Part shown: one piece after another, positions 42,760-54,690 of the stretch
Position numbering within the stretch: position 1 is the stretch's first letter
How the letters are laid out: each line of letters begins with the position of its first letter
The notes under the pieces: generated by a model
Told to the model about the DNA's origin: nothing
Database searches by the model: none
The model's input: only the letters and a program-made list of their open reading frames with translations
NCBI GenBank assembly: GCA_030374765.1
Contig: JARGXX010000088.1
Span: 62,001-126,000 of the forward strand
Origin: Agarophyton chilense
Lineage: Eukaryota > Rhodophyta > Florideophyceae > Gracilariales > Gracilariaceae
DNA: 64,000 nt
Reading direction: 5' to 3'
Translations under genes and position numbers: made by a program

Positions 42760-44076
42760 TTAGGAAACGTCGCAACAAACCGTCTTTTTCTTTCCATGAA
42801 ATTGAGGTTCAACAACGGTGCCGTCGTCTCCACCCATTCGGTTCTCATCCCCTCCATCATCGCTACTCGTGCTGCCCACATGAATGTTCTCCACTCTTCG
42901 CATTAAGCTGCTTTTTGTACTACTTCCTTCTGTTCCCATTCGTTCCATTTGTTCTCTTTTGGCGTTATTCCTAAATATGCCGGAGAGTTCTAGAGGTTCT
43001 TCAAGCTCTTCGCACTCCCAAAGTGGGGTTTACTTCTGGTAGAACAGTATGTAGGCCTTGTTTCCAAGAGCCATGGATGCCGTTATTTTTGAGTGATTAT
43101 CATCGTCCGTGCGGCACCAATGTCCATCGAAACACTTCACATCAGCGGTGTAGTGACCAAAGTCCATGGAAGGACCCTGATGCGTGAGAGTTGACATACT
43201 CATACTTTTCGGCTACAATATCGTCGCTGCTGTACGGATGTAGATCAACCACACAGGTACATTCCATAAATTCATCATTCTTCCCATTGCTACCGAATCT
43301 ATTCAACTGTATGATAAGCAAGTTGGGTTTGTCATCAATTTGTTTCTTGATAACAGCAGTAGAGTGAGTATTACAGTTGCTGCACATGACCTTATTTTGC
43401 CCTTCCAATATCTCCTCCGTCATGAGACCCCCAAGTGAATCTTCTACGGTCTCGAATTCACCTGTTGCTATGTAAAGCTTGGTAAATGGAGCACTAGTGG
43501 TAGAAGAGAACTGAAAAGAACTGCATGTAATTGTGGTCTTCATATAACCAATGGCGGAATCTCTTAGAATGAGACCGAGTTCATCGGGATATTTCTGTCC
43601 TTTGAAAGAAGCTTCTGGACATCCGTTGCACTGTATTTCATCAATACCTTAGAACAAAAGGTGAATGAATTCATCGGCATCTTGTTGCTGCTTAGGAAAA
43701 AAGAGAGGACTCATCCTTCAAATATTTTGAACGAAAACCGCAGGGTTCACGGTTTCGGGAGCTTTATCATCGAAGTACTGCTCGTGGACCTGGTCGAGCA
43801 CACAGATTTCTTTCTGATTCGCACCATTCAGATAAGCGCCGTTGTCTTTGATCTGTTGAACGAAACTGTCTTAGTGAAGCAAGCATTGGAGAGCTGCGTT
43901 AAGGTAGCAGGTGTCTCCCAGGTTAAACAATCCTTGTTTACATCGATTGATGACATTGTTGATGTCCTCAACTTTCTTTTTTTCTAGGCCAGTCACAGGG
44001 TGTGCTGTTGCCGCAAAGGTTGGCGTCAACGAAAAAGCAAAGTTATAGTGTAGTGGGTTCGATGCCCTCGTTTTCT
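42760..44076 (-). pseudogene. ubiquitin-specific protease (USP, peptidase C19) pseudogene
   Basis: Minus-strand remains of a deubiquitinase catalytic domain in order. The Cys box GLFNLGDTCYLNAALQCLL lies at about 43876-43935, with the catalytic Cys in DTCY. Then FPKQQQDADEFIHLLF (about 43650-43700), the region with VMCSNCNTHS (about 43370-43400), LLIIQLNRFGSNGK (about 43290-43330) and the His box MDFGHYTADV, with FDGHWCRTDDD and AYILFYQK (about 43025-43170). USPs cut ubiquitin from proteins. In-frame stops lie near 43871, 43718 and 43648, and a frameshift lies just before the His box near 43170-43190. The frame reopens after YILFYQK as an acidic C-terminal extension (to 42760). No introns are seen, so a retrocopy is possible, but there is no poly(A) tail. 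It ends at the G3 LTR. Confidence 0.8.
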
Positions 44077-44080
44077 GAGA

Positions 44081-44204
44081 TGTAACTTAGAGCAGTCTTA
44101 AATACTTATCGTGGGTGTCTACTGTGTCCCGGATTGGGACGCTACCCACAATGTTTGTGTCTACTTTGGGTGCTATCCTAATGTGGTGGGTGGCGTGCGC
44201 TACA
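44081..44204 (-). repeat. G3 3' LTR
   Basis: Starts TGTAGCGCACGCC in element sense right after the polypurine tract. The other end is placed at TGTAAC (44081, plus reading), giving 124 bp with TGTA / TACA ends. No partner is in the window, so the left edge is tentative. Confidence 0.45.
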
Positions 44205-44316
44205 TTCCCCTCTTTCAGAGAGAAAGTGCGTCACGAACTTTATCCACAAGGTGTGCAGGACAGTTTTTGCGCTTCAGCAAGCGAGAAAACATGACTGGAA
44301 CGTCTTCGTTGATTTG

Positions 44317-47300
44317 TTATATCGATTCCAAAGTGTCTTCATTGTTCGGCAGTCCTTCCCAGCGCACGCGTACCTTCAAACCATCAGCCGTTTCGACAAG
44401 TTTCAGTAAACGCCCTACAGGCATGCCAGTTTCCGAAGCGTGAACATGCGGAAGAATAGCTTCAATGTTTAAAGAGGCCGCTATGCAAAACTTCAGCCTG
44501 CTTCCATGAATGCTTTCTAAATTGTTGTTCCGTAAGTCCTTCACCTGAAAAACATAGTCTGAAAACGCTCTCACCACTCTGCGCGGTCCTCGCCAGCGGA
44601 GCGCAAGTTTTTCGCCTGCGTGAAAGTCGTCACGAGCGACCAGGACAAAGTCACCTACATCAAAATTTGCCAATTTTCCTCTAGACGCGCATGTGAGCGT
44701 TTTTTCCCGGTTGTTCTGCAATGTGGACTGTATCAAAGGGAGCAATTCAGCTACAGCTTGCTTCAAGGACTTGGTGTTGAGCAAGCGTTCGGCAGCTGCC
44801 TCCGCAAGAGTCATTGTTTTTTCCGTGGATGTCCGTATAAAGGTGGAAATTGGTGTTGTCGGTTTCAATCCAGTGAAAGCTGTTACGGGTGGGACATTGC
44901 GGGGATGTAGAGATGGTGCACTGTTCAGAGCAATCTGAATGATAGGAACTAGATCAGGCCATTCTTTCATGCCCATGCGCAGTTCAGAGACAATAGCGCG
45001 GAACGCACGAAGTACTTCCTTGCCCAAGCGCTCGACGGCACCGTTGCTCCAAGGGGTGTATGGTACGGTTAATGATGTGGGACTTTAAGGCCCTTTGAGA
45101 CCAAACGAAGTGTCTCATTTCGGAAGTGTGTTGGACCGTCTGACATGAACACATGCGGGACAGCAAAGGCGGCACACCAATCGATGAGAGCGTGCGCTGC
45201 GTTCTCGTCTGACTTGTTTAAAAATGGGAAAGGCCATTTGTACTCAGAGTGGTCATCCCTGAGTAGTAGGAGGTGTTTCTCACCAGTGCGGCTCGGCCCA
45301 ATTTCCAAATAGTCGAACTGAACAAGATCGTATGGCGCTGTACGGTGAAAGGCAGGACCGAAAGGGCGCGGGTCTTTCTCCCCGCCAACTGTTGAGAGGC
45401 AGTGAATACAGGCCTGAACGAAGTTCGCAACGTCGGCTGTCATGGTGGACCAAAAAAAGTGTTGCTGTAGTGTACGTAGTGTAGCTTTGCTGCCACGATG
45501 ATTAATGGTTCCAGTGTGAGCGATGATGCAAAGACGAAGATTCAGGTCCCCTGCATTATCTGGTATCCATATGGGGTCCGTGCTCGGGCTCCTCCATAGG
45601 TCGTGTTTCATTTTTAGGTCATGTGGTCGGGAGTCGCGGTTTTTTTCCAGTGTTGTGAAGATCTCTTTCTGCGATGGCCACTCGAAGTCTTCAGTGGAAG
45701 AGGATGGAAGCTCGGGGATTCTGATCAATCGTCGTTATGGAAAGCAAATGCATCTTAGTCAATCTATGCATATTCTAGGCGCATTTGCGTATAATGCAAG
45801 CCTTCTAGGAGAGGTTTTGCATGACATGGTGCTGCAAAAATCATGTGCAGCAAGAGAGTAGATTACGTGGCCGTTAGCATTCGATTGCGTGGCCTTTTAG
45901 TGATAGATTACATGGCCGCTAGCCCGCCTTGTCGGGTATATAAGCCCAAGATCCTGAACTTCGACCCTTGGTTTATCCGAGGCAGGCAAGCATTCGAATA
46001 GTAATCTTAATCAGTAAATTGTTCTTTATCAGAAGCATCTACAACTACCCTTTACTTTTTCATACTGTGCCTGGGGCTGACCATCTTCCCAGTAGGTATG
46101 CCCAGACATTGTCCGTTCCCTTTATGTGGAAGCAGGTGTAGTCGTACATGCTGTAACGTACGGCCCATCTCAGGACCTTTTGGACTGAAGTCTGAGACAG
46201 GTCAGGTGCGACTGCAAGTGGATCAAAGAGAAAAATGAGGTTGTTATGATCCGTGAAAAGGTTAGACTCGCGTGTGGCAGGCTCAAATCATCGTAGGGTA
46301 CCTGCGTAACAATTCCTGACCAGACGCTGTCTTATGCTTCAGTAAAGATGCACAAGCGCTGATTGTTGTCACGGTGAGACAATGGTACCAGTTTCGCCAG
46401 AGCCGCTTTGCAGGCTTCAAACGTTTGGAATTCGACTTCTCCCCATCCGAAGGTACTTAAGTCAATTCAAACTACTGCTCGAGTTATGCGTTTGCCGGCT
46501 TGGTGGTACACATTTTCCATGAAGTGATTCAGTGGGTCAATGAGATTGGAAAAATTGGGGAGACCAGTTCTCATCCACTGCAACGCGCAAAGAAATTGTT
46601 GTAAGTGGGTGCCGCTAGATGAAGGTTCCATGGAGAGGAGGCCGTTGAGATGTCGAGGGTCGTACTTGACACCATCAGCAGATATGATTCTCCCACACCA
46701 CCTGATAGAAGTCGAAAAAGGGGTTCATTTGGCAGGGTGTAGCTTCATCTGTCGCTTAGAACACAACCGGAAAAGAGAGCGGATGCAGTTGAGAAGGCCT
46801 TCAATGGTGGCATGATGAAGGAGTATATCACCAAGACAGTACAGTAGATGAGATTGAAGACCTTCGGGGATGACTTCGGCCAGGGCAGACTGCATATGCG
46901 TGGTTGTCTTTGTAGTGCCATGTAGCACTCTTGTTGGAGTGAATATCTTATCCGGGGTGATGAACGACTGCAGAGTTTGAGAGCTCTCGGCGAGAGCAAG
47001 CTGCCAATATCCGTCTGAGACGTCAAATGTAGCGAAATAACGGGAGCCCGCCAGCTTACACAGCTCCTCTTCGACGTTGGTCATTGGGAATTGATTCCGA
47101 TTGGTGTACTTGTTCACAGGACGCAAGTCTACAGTGAAGCAAAACCGGGATGTGCCTGGTTTGGGGACGAGGAGTGGGGCAGAGGCCCATGCTGCGCTTG
47201 GGTTGAAATACCCCATTCCGGCTTTCACCAGGTTTCCTACAAACTTGTCCAAGAATTGAGGCTGTTCTTGGGAGTAATTCCGCAGTTTGACGTGGTCCTG

Positions 47301-47495
47301 TACGATGCCTTGCAGAGAAGTTACGTGAGATGCTGGGATTCCCTGCGATTGAGTGGCGGATATCACTCCATTGACCGCTGTCACGACGTCCTCATGCTGT
47401 TCAGAGTCAATTGGGTCAAGAAAAGATGGGTCTGGAAATGGGTCATCCTCAGAACGTGCGACGTGATAATTCGCGCGGGGTCTGTTCGGGTCCAA
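44317..47495 (-). pseudogene. G3 pol remains: RT, RNase H, integrase
   Basis: Minus-strand order: linker DPIDSEQHED (about 47420), and RT (about 46740-47300) with LLVPKPGTSRFCFTVDLRPVNKYT, YFATFDVSDGYWQLAL and LGDILLHHATIEG. RNase H remains lie at about 46100-46500. Integrase (about 44600-45730) shows NHRGSKATL, CIHCLS, FDYLEIGPSRTGEKHLLLLRDDHS, MSDGPTHFRNE and APFIHIK-like decay. The tail GEKLALRWRGPRRVVR and VRVRWEGLPNNEDTLESI (about 44320-44380) closes it. Close relative of G1 and G2. About six breaks. Confidence 0.8.
45735..46077 (+). mobile_element. insert in G3, probable solo LTR
   Basis: About 340 bp absent from G1 and G2 at this point of pol. It holds a TATA box GGGTATATAAGCCC at about 45941 and imperfect repeats of GATTACGTGGCC (about 45862, 45880, 45906), and has no ORF. 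A promoter-bearing, non-coding block of this size is most simply a solo LTR in plus orientation. Exact edges and a target duplication were not resolved. Confidence 0.45.
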
Positions 47496-50400
47496 GCGTG
47501 TCCTGACAACAAGATTCCTGATGATCTGCAAGTGATCATGTTGCACTTTCAATTGTACGGACAAGCTGCTGATCTGTGCAGATCCATCGCTGATGATGTT
47601 ATTCAGTCAGAAAAGAGAGATGATGCGATCATTGAAGCTCTCAACGTCCGCTATTCACTTGCTGCAGTTTCAGATGTATATCCCGACTTCATGACGCTCA
47701 TGAAGACTTGTAGAAATCCTAATGAGTCTTTCAAAGGCTGTGAGTCCCTTTTTCAGGCTCAAGCTTCAAAGCTTGCGTCTCATGACTTAATCGTGAAGCT
47801 TTCAGAACCTATCACTGCCTTTGCTCTTCTTTGAAATGCTGGAGTAGAGAACAGCGAACGAATCCCTATTCTGGCGAACTGTGCACCGATGGACTCTAAC
47901 TTCTCATCTTCTGAATCTCATGGAGATTTCCTGAAAGCTGTTTCATAAAAAGCGATTGCTTCCGTCTTGCGACAATGTGACACGATGAAGAAGGCCGCAT
48001 CAAATCCAAATACTCTGCAGGCTTGTTTAGGCCAAGCTACAAGTGCAAGTTCTTCCAGTAGTTCCGGAAGAGAACAGTGGCAGAGACTCACACCAGAACA
48101 GCTGGCTGACTACGAGGGTAAGACCAGATGCGGTATTTGCAAGAAGTATGGCCATTGGAAGGCAGATCAAAGGAGTGATGGTTTTTTGAAGCAAGGAGTG
48201 AAGGCAAGCGATGACCTCCTTTCCAAGCATAACCAGAAGAACACACTCATATTCGACATGGCGGATAGAAAATCTGAGAATAGCACTTGCACAGGAGATG
48301 CCCATTTCATGGGACCACTGTTTGATGATGGTGCTCCGTACAGTGGTATAGGAAAGAAGGAGTTTGATCTGATCAAACCTTGGGTATGCCCAATGTGAAA
48401 TGGCACATTTGACTCCATTCCTGCGTCAATCTCTGAGATACCTTACTGGAAGTACGGAACTGGCGTACACTTGACCCAACCGAGGACGGTTCAATTCTTC
48501 TCGAAGCACGTACCATGGAAGGAAATTAATCATGGTGTGGAAAAAGTGCACCAGCATGTGTGTGACCATTCTTCGTATTCGGATATTCAGATTCTTTTAC
48601 AGATAAATGAGCTTTGGAATGAACATATCAAGAAGTACTTGAAACACGTTTTTAAAGAATGCACCAATTTTAGGACAACTGCCACCCCACAGCCCGCCCA
48701 AAAGGTGTCTTTGAGCTCAATGACAAGGACATTCAATGAAGTTGTGTGAATTGATCATATGTTGCTCGACGAATATTGCGTGCTTCACACAATGGATACC
48801 AGTACACGCTACTCATCTGGAACAACGGTCGATTCAACCGCGATGGATGAAGCTATGGTTGCGTTTGATCGTCAGTGGATCTCCCAGTTCGGGATGCCTA
48901 TTTCTGTTTTGTTCGACGCGGCGTTCGAAAATAGCCTGTTTCATGGATATCTCGGTTGTTATGGGATCGAGGCGCGGGTACTTTTCCCTCGCAGACATAA
49001 CAAGAATATCCTGGAATCCAAACACAGGATTGTTAGGGATATCTTTTTACGACTGAAGACTGCATATGCGTCAGAAACTGAACATTCCCAGCTATTGATT
49101 CAGCAGGTGATACGTAAATCAAACGATCTTTATGGAAACGACGTGCTGTCGGCCTGAGAAATGGCAAAGGGTTATACAAGGCCTGTGTTGGTGGGGAAGC
49201 TACCAGGCGAGATACCCGACGAGTTGATCAAGGCACACGGGACATTGAAGGCAAAGAGCAAACGCATATTGATCCTACGTTCTCAGAGTTTGAAGGAGAA
49301 CCCAATAACAGAGGGAGATTTGATAGAGGTGTTCCTGAAGAAAGACGAAGAGAATAGAGACCACTGGACCAATCCGAAGCCCGTACGGTCCTAAGATCAC
49401 TCTATTCGAACAGTCACGGTTCCTGAAACCAGTGGTAAGCTGGTGCGCGCTGCTATTGAAGAATTGAGGCCTGCCATCAACGGAGACGAGTTAGCCAAGT
49501 AAATTCAGCAGGCATTCGACGAAATGGACTACAGTGTCAGTGATGCGTTTAAAGGCTTGAATACGGGATCTGAGGAAGCTTGTGTAGAAGTACTAAGCTT
49601 TGTGGATGAGCCAGAACTTGAGTTGGACTCTTCCGAAGAATTTGACGTTCGATTACGGAATGTTGGCAAGTTGATAGAAGTGTATTGGCCTTTAGATGCG
49701 CGCTACTACCAGGGAAAGGTCGCTAGCTATTCACCAAACCAGGATAAGTACACAATTTATACGATGATGGATAAAAGGAGTCGCTGAAGCTGCAAGATGA
49801 TACATGGAGAAGAATTTCGTCTGAACAAACTCCTGTTACAGGAAATGAGGTGCACCTGTCCCAAGGGCAAGAGTCAGAAAGCGCCGAGCGAGATACAGTT
49901 TGTGAGTATTTTTTGGTGGTTGGATTTAAGGAGTTTATGCTACATCAGTCTCAAGGACCTCCTTCCTTCCTAACGGAGAACGCTTACAAAAAGGAAGAAG
50001 AGTCTTTCAAGAAGGAAGGTCGGGGAGGGGCTTTCACAAAGGTGCCTAAGGAAGAAAACATTATCACGAGCCACGTTTTCTACAAGGTGAAGAAGTGCGA
50101 TGACAATTTGATCGTTTTAAAGGAAAGGATCGCACCACACGAAAACAAGGACAAGCAAAAACTCAACTTGAAGACTGACTCTGTTACTTGTACTCCAGTT
50201 CGTATCATAATGCTGCTTTCGGTTTCTGTGCTGTTTAAGTAGAATCTTGCGAAGATTGATTTCAAAATAGCTATCCTTCAGACAGGCGATGCTACAAGAG
50301 ATTTTTATGTCATTCCCCCCGTGATAATGCTGTGAGCGTAAGAATTTTTACTGTTTACTGTGGACTGCCACCTATTGCCTGATTAAACGCCAGCGCCAAG

Positions 50401-51520
50401 TGGCAGAAGCTAATTGAAAATTCGCTACTCGATCTTGGTTTCATACAGCTAATGTTTGTTCCGCAACTGTTCTTTAAGGTTAAAGAAGAGCAGTTGAGTA
50501 TTGTCACAGTGAAGTTTGTTGATTATGTCTTGTTTTCTGGGCCGAGACACATTGTGTCAGCAGCAATGGAGAAGATTCAAAAGTTTTACAAGTTAGGAAC
50601 GATAGTGTACTGTCCAGGAACGTTCAATTTTTACGGAGTCATGGTCACACAATTTGAAGACTTCTCTGCATCGGTTCATGCAGAGATAAGCTACAGGTGT
50701 ACGAAGCTTATCCCATCACGAGGAACAGAAGTAAATAATATGAAGAGAACCTGAATGATTTGGAATTGGTACCGTTTAGATCCCTGAATAGTTCGCTTGC
50801 GTGGTTAGGAATTGCTGCATCACCATTTTGGGCAGTAGCAGCAAGCTATTTGCAGCAGAAAGGACCCGTAACTTTTCTTAAGGACATGACTACGCAGATA
50901 AATACACTGCGTCGGTTGAAGAAGCAAAGTTCTGCAGTGAACTACAGGCGTCCAATAGACAAAAACCCATTCGATCTGTCAATTGTCGTCTTTTGTGATG
51001 CTAGCCGTATTGTAGATCATGTACAATTGGGATACATTGCATAGATTCTGATAGGTGTGTTCGAGAAAGATGCACTGTTTCATACACTCTCCTGGGTTTC
51101 GCAGAAGTACCGTAGGCCAGTGAGATCAATTAGCGCAGCTGAGATCCTTGCAGCAGGAGAGGCGATTGATGAAGGGAAGGTTTTGTTCAAAGCCTATAAG
51201 AGACTTCCTGGGATGATGGTGAAGCATTTGGTTATTGTGGACTCCAAAGATTTTGTTTGACACTTTGTCTACATGTCGGAATACAAGCGATCGATCGATT
51301 GGAGCGGATGTCAACGTTGTTCGCTATGAATTTGAGACGAACAACATCGACCGCATGATCTGGACAGCATGGAAAACAATCATCGCTGATCCGCTCATGA
51401 AACCAGCTAGTCCACTTTGTCAGACGCTTGAACTATTGCTGTCAACTGGACAGATACCTCTAGATTTTGGGCAGTTGGTTTGTAGATCTTTAAACAGATC
51501 AACTGGGTGAAAGATTACGA
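47495..51520 (+). mobile_element. GalEa-like Ty1/copia element C2, 5' truncated
   Basis: Plus-strand copia without LTR or Gag start on the left. Gag helical blocks lie at about 47505-47830 (IPDDLQVIMLHFQLYG, LMKTCRNPNESFKGCE), a zinc-knuckle-like CGICKKYGHWK at about 48130 and a protease-like LFDDGAPYSGIGKKEF at about 48310. Integrase (about 48490-49160) shows MDTSTRYSSG, FGMPISVLFDAAFENS and a HNKNILESKHRIVRDI core. Charged linkers follow to about 50100, then RT (about 50240-50750) and RNase H (about 50970-51260) with VFCDASR and RSISAAEILAAGEAIDEG, and its tail IADPLMK (about 51390). Related to C1. Many breaks. A 3' LTR may begin at TGTTAGATTAG near 51705. Confidence 0.7.
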
Positions 51521-54500
51521 TGAAGGGGAAAGTCAATGTAGAAATGGTGCAGGATAAGAAATGTTGTTTCGTGCAAGTAACATTTCAATGTTCTGTGCGC
51601 ACCACTAAAGACTGCTTGATGTTTTAGAAACATCATAGATCTGTTTGCCCGCAATTCTTAAGGGTGAACGTAACTTGCACTTGAGCAGATAGACCTGGCG
51701 ATCATGTTAGATTAGTGTCTGGCCAGAGTGTTGCCATCGACCATTAAACCGCTACCAAATACTACGAGCTTTACATTACATCCGTCGCATCTTTGCTTGC
51801 CTTCCGAATATAGATCACTTCTTTTGTACTCCTTTTTTTCTCTAAGAACTTTGACTCATCTCTTGGAGTAAATCTTGCTCTGAATAGCGCTTACAGAGGT
51901 ATCGTACAGGAGTCATATTTCTGAACCAGACAGGACTTGAATTCGATACCCTGTATCTCGGCCTGTAACGATTAAAACTGACACTGCAAATCTGGCGCAT
52001 TTTTGATGGTCTTCTGCAGCTAAATCGTATATTTTGTAAGTAAGCTAAGAAATTGAATTGAGGTGCAACGCCTGAACTCAGGGCGACACGAAAACGTTCT
52101 GGGCTTCTCGTTAAGAGAGTTGGTCAGCAACTGAGCATGTCCGTGTCTACACGACATAGTTGGATGGTAAGTGTGAGGCCATTCGGCACAAAACATAACG
52201 AGGATAGATCAAGAAGACGGAATAAGTATGGTAAAATCCCAGGAGTGGGGGTGATCTGCCAGTGAGTCCGATACCCTGCTCTGAGAAGAGTCAGTAGTGC
52301 ACAGGAAAGTCTTTTTTGGCACACGGTGGTGCGTGTGTGACCCCATTGTTGAGAAAATATACCTCCGCATGGCATATTAGAATGGTGGAATATGTATGGT
52401 GAGGAGATTTAAACATGTAGATTATTTGTGAAAAACGGGAAATTAGAGAAAACGGGCGCACAATAGAGCATACAGACCATGAAAAAATAAAAGAGACAGT
52501 AGGTGAACGATTCCACATCTTAAAACAGATACCAAAGAAAGGGCCCGGCACTGTTAGTTTACAGAAGAAAACACAATCAACGTAAATGCCGAGTACCTGT
52601 TCCACCGCGACGCATGTTGAACTGTCGTGCAGAATGGTCGTACAATGCACATTCCTTCTCCTAATTGTGGGAATTTTCGTGTAAACGACACCCAATACAG
52701 CAGAGAAATCAAAGTTAGCTTCATCTAGCAGAGGTGATGGCCTTCGTGCTGTCACATACGTATGCACTATTTTTTAAAAAAAAGTTCCGCAGAGTTTGAA
52801 AACCAGACAGGGCTAGAACGGCGTTTGCAAGGAGCCATCCGTCGTGAAAAGCCCATTACACCTAATGCCCCTACAATATATCTCCCATGAGAAGCACTGA
52901 GGCTCTTTCTTTGGCTTTGTAGTATCGCAATCGAAAAGCGCGCGCTTTTCTTGTACCATTGTTCACAAAATGCAATACAGATATGTACTGCCTCAGTCTG
53001 CACTTTATCAACGCGATAGCACCAACATACCCTCAGAATAACTTTTACAAAAAAACATAATGTCAGAAAGTATGTTATGTCGTTCGTTTATATCATGGAA
53101 TTGAAATCTGCCAGACTGGTAGCCTCTATGTTCACTATTCATACATTTTTCTGCCTCAATAAGTGAGAGACTAACGCCACTCATTCAATATGAAGAAAAA
53201 ATCCTAGCGGAAACGGTCAAGGAGCTCGGAGAAAACCCATACCCCTTTACACGACAAGTCATGAAGGATCTTGGTCAGGAGTACGTATATATGCTTCCTA
53301 TTTCTCTACAACAACAGATTAATATTCATGACAAACGATCCTCGTCATGATGGGTCATCCACAGGACGCTGGGGAAGAAGGCCCGAATAGTCCCAAATGG
53401 CAGTCATGATGAAGACAAGCACTTCCTGAATACGATATCTTCATCACGAAAACCTGCTGTAATTCGTATGATTCTATAGCTTGCCGCCCATTTTAAACTT
53501 CCAGCATGCAAAAATATTTTTATTTCAAAAGAACTTTTCTGCAGTCATAAAAGCAAAACGTGATGTATGTATTGTTCCAATACCCGAAAGCTCAGATAAG
53601 AAACATCTCTGGTTACTCTTCATGGCTGCCTATTACCTTATTAAAGCCAATGCGAATTGGACGGCATTCAGTGACAATTTTCTATCATCATTTGGATTTC
53701 AGAAGCTTTGATATGTTACGAAATTATTCTACATAAAAGAAGCATATGTAATTGTAAATGATGCCATAAAAATATACGTCATTAGCACAGTAAGGATAAT
53801 AGGTCAAAAGAAAACTAGTTGAACCCAAATATAACATCATGAGATCATCGTTGAAGTTCTGTCTTCGACAACTGCTTTTTCCGATACCAGTCCAAAATTT
53901 CGTAACAAGACCAAAAAAAGTTCGAAATGATACCATCGGAACAGTCTTCACGATTATCAAAATCGCTGCGTCAGAGCACTCCACGCTGCCAATCCTTTTT
54001 TGGGTGTATTAATCTAGCATATCCTATAGCTCTTAGAAAATCATACCGCTTTATGATTCTCCGTATTCGTCAAGTTAAACACCGATATTCATGAGAGCCA
54101 TTAAAAAGGCATATTACGTTGAAAATAGCTCGCATAAATTGTGAAATACAGAGAGGCAGAAATGTTTATACATCCTTCAGAGCATTTAATGAAGTAAAAT
54201 GTGGCTTTCTCTATCGAGTTCATTGATTATCCATCTGACTGTTTGTAACAAATTCCTGGTGTGGGAAAACCTTAAACAGCTTGGAGCTTTTGGTAGACAT
54301 CAATGTAAATTGAAAGATCATCATTGGGTAATATTCAAGCCGAAGTAACGAAGAAGACCAAGATTTGGTACTACAAGTAACAGTTTGAAATTCTTATTGA
54401 ATATGTCAACTAATCGGTCTGTGTGCTTCTTAATCACAGTTTTTAATACATCATCAACAATCTACACCACCTGCACTACTATGTTGTTATGTGGTATATT

Positions 54501-54690
54501 TCTTAGAAGTGCAAAGATCCAAGCGGTTTGTGGCGGTGGTATATGAGCATGACACACGTAGAAACGGAAGCACCTCATAACCATTGGGAGACTGGACGAT
54601 CGGTAATCGCGAAGTACAGTTAGGAACGTACAAACGGTAGGAACGGCTTAGAAACCAGGCAAACAACCGGTGTGTCAGTCGCTGATACGT
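51521..54690. other. AT-rich stretch without a recognised gene
   Basis: No LTR element coding and no host gene is recognised. Noted: a possible C2 3' LTR (from about 51705); two minus-strand segments with TTCNAGNCCTGTCTGG at about 51916-51935 and 52797-52815 that look like a tRNA T-arm plus acceptor end; a plus-strand block at about 53170-53290 reading LIQYEEKILAETVKELGEN and FTRQVMKDLGQEY, followed near 53374 by KKARIVPNGSHDEDKHF. The last two could be exon remains of one gene or a transposase HTH; I cannot support either. Other ORFs are short and random-looking. Confidence 0.4.

Larger units (their letters stand above)
44081..47495 (-). mobile_element. Ty3/gypsy element G3, oomycete-type, 5' part missing
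   Basis: Minus-strand element running from a 3' LTR (44081-44204) through integrase, RNase H and RT, ending abruptly near 47495 before gag. The left LTR edge TGTAGCG...GTTACA and the polypurine tract GAAAGAGGGGAA (minus, about 44205-44218) are visible. A 340-bp non-homologous block (45735-46077) interrupts it. The right edge meets copia C2; which inserted or deleted first is unclear. About six breaks. Confidence 0.75.

Noticed and set aside
43661-43987. 108-codon plus-strand ORF
   Set aside because: It is the mirror of the USP Cys-box region on minus and has no motif of its own.
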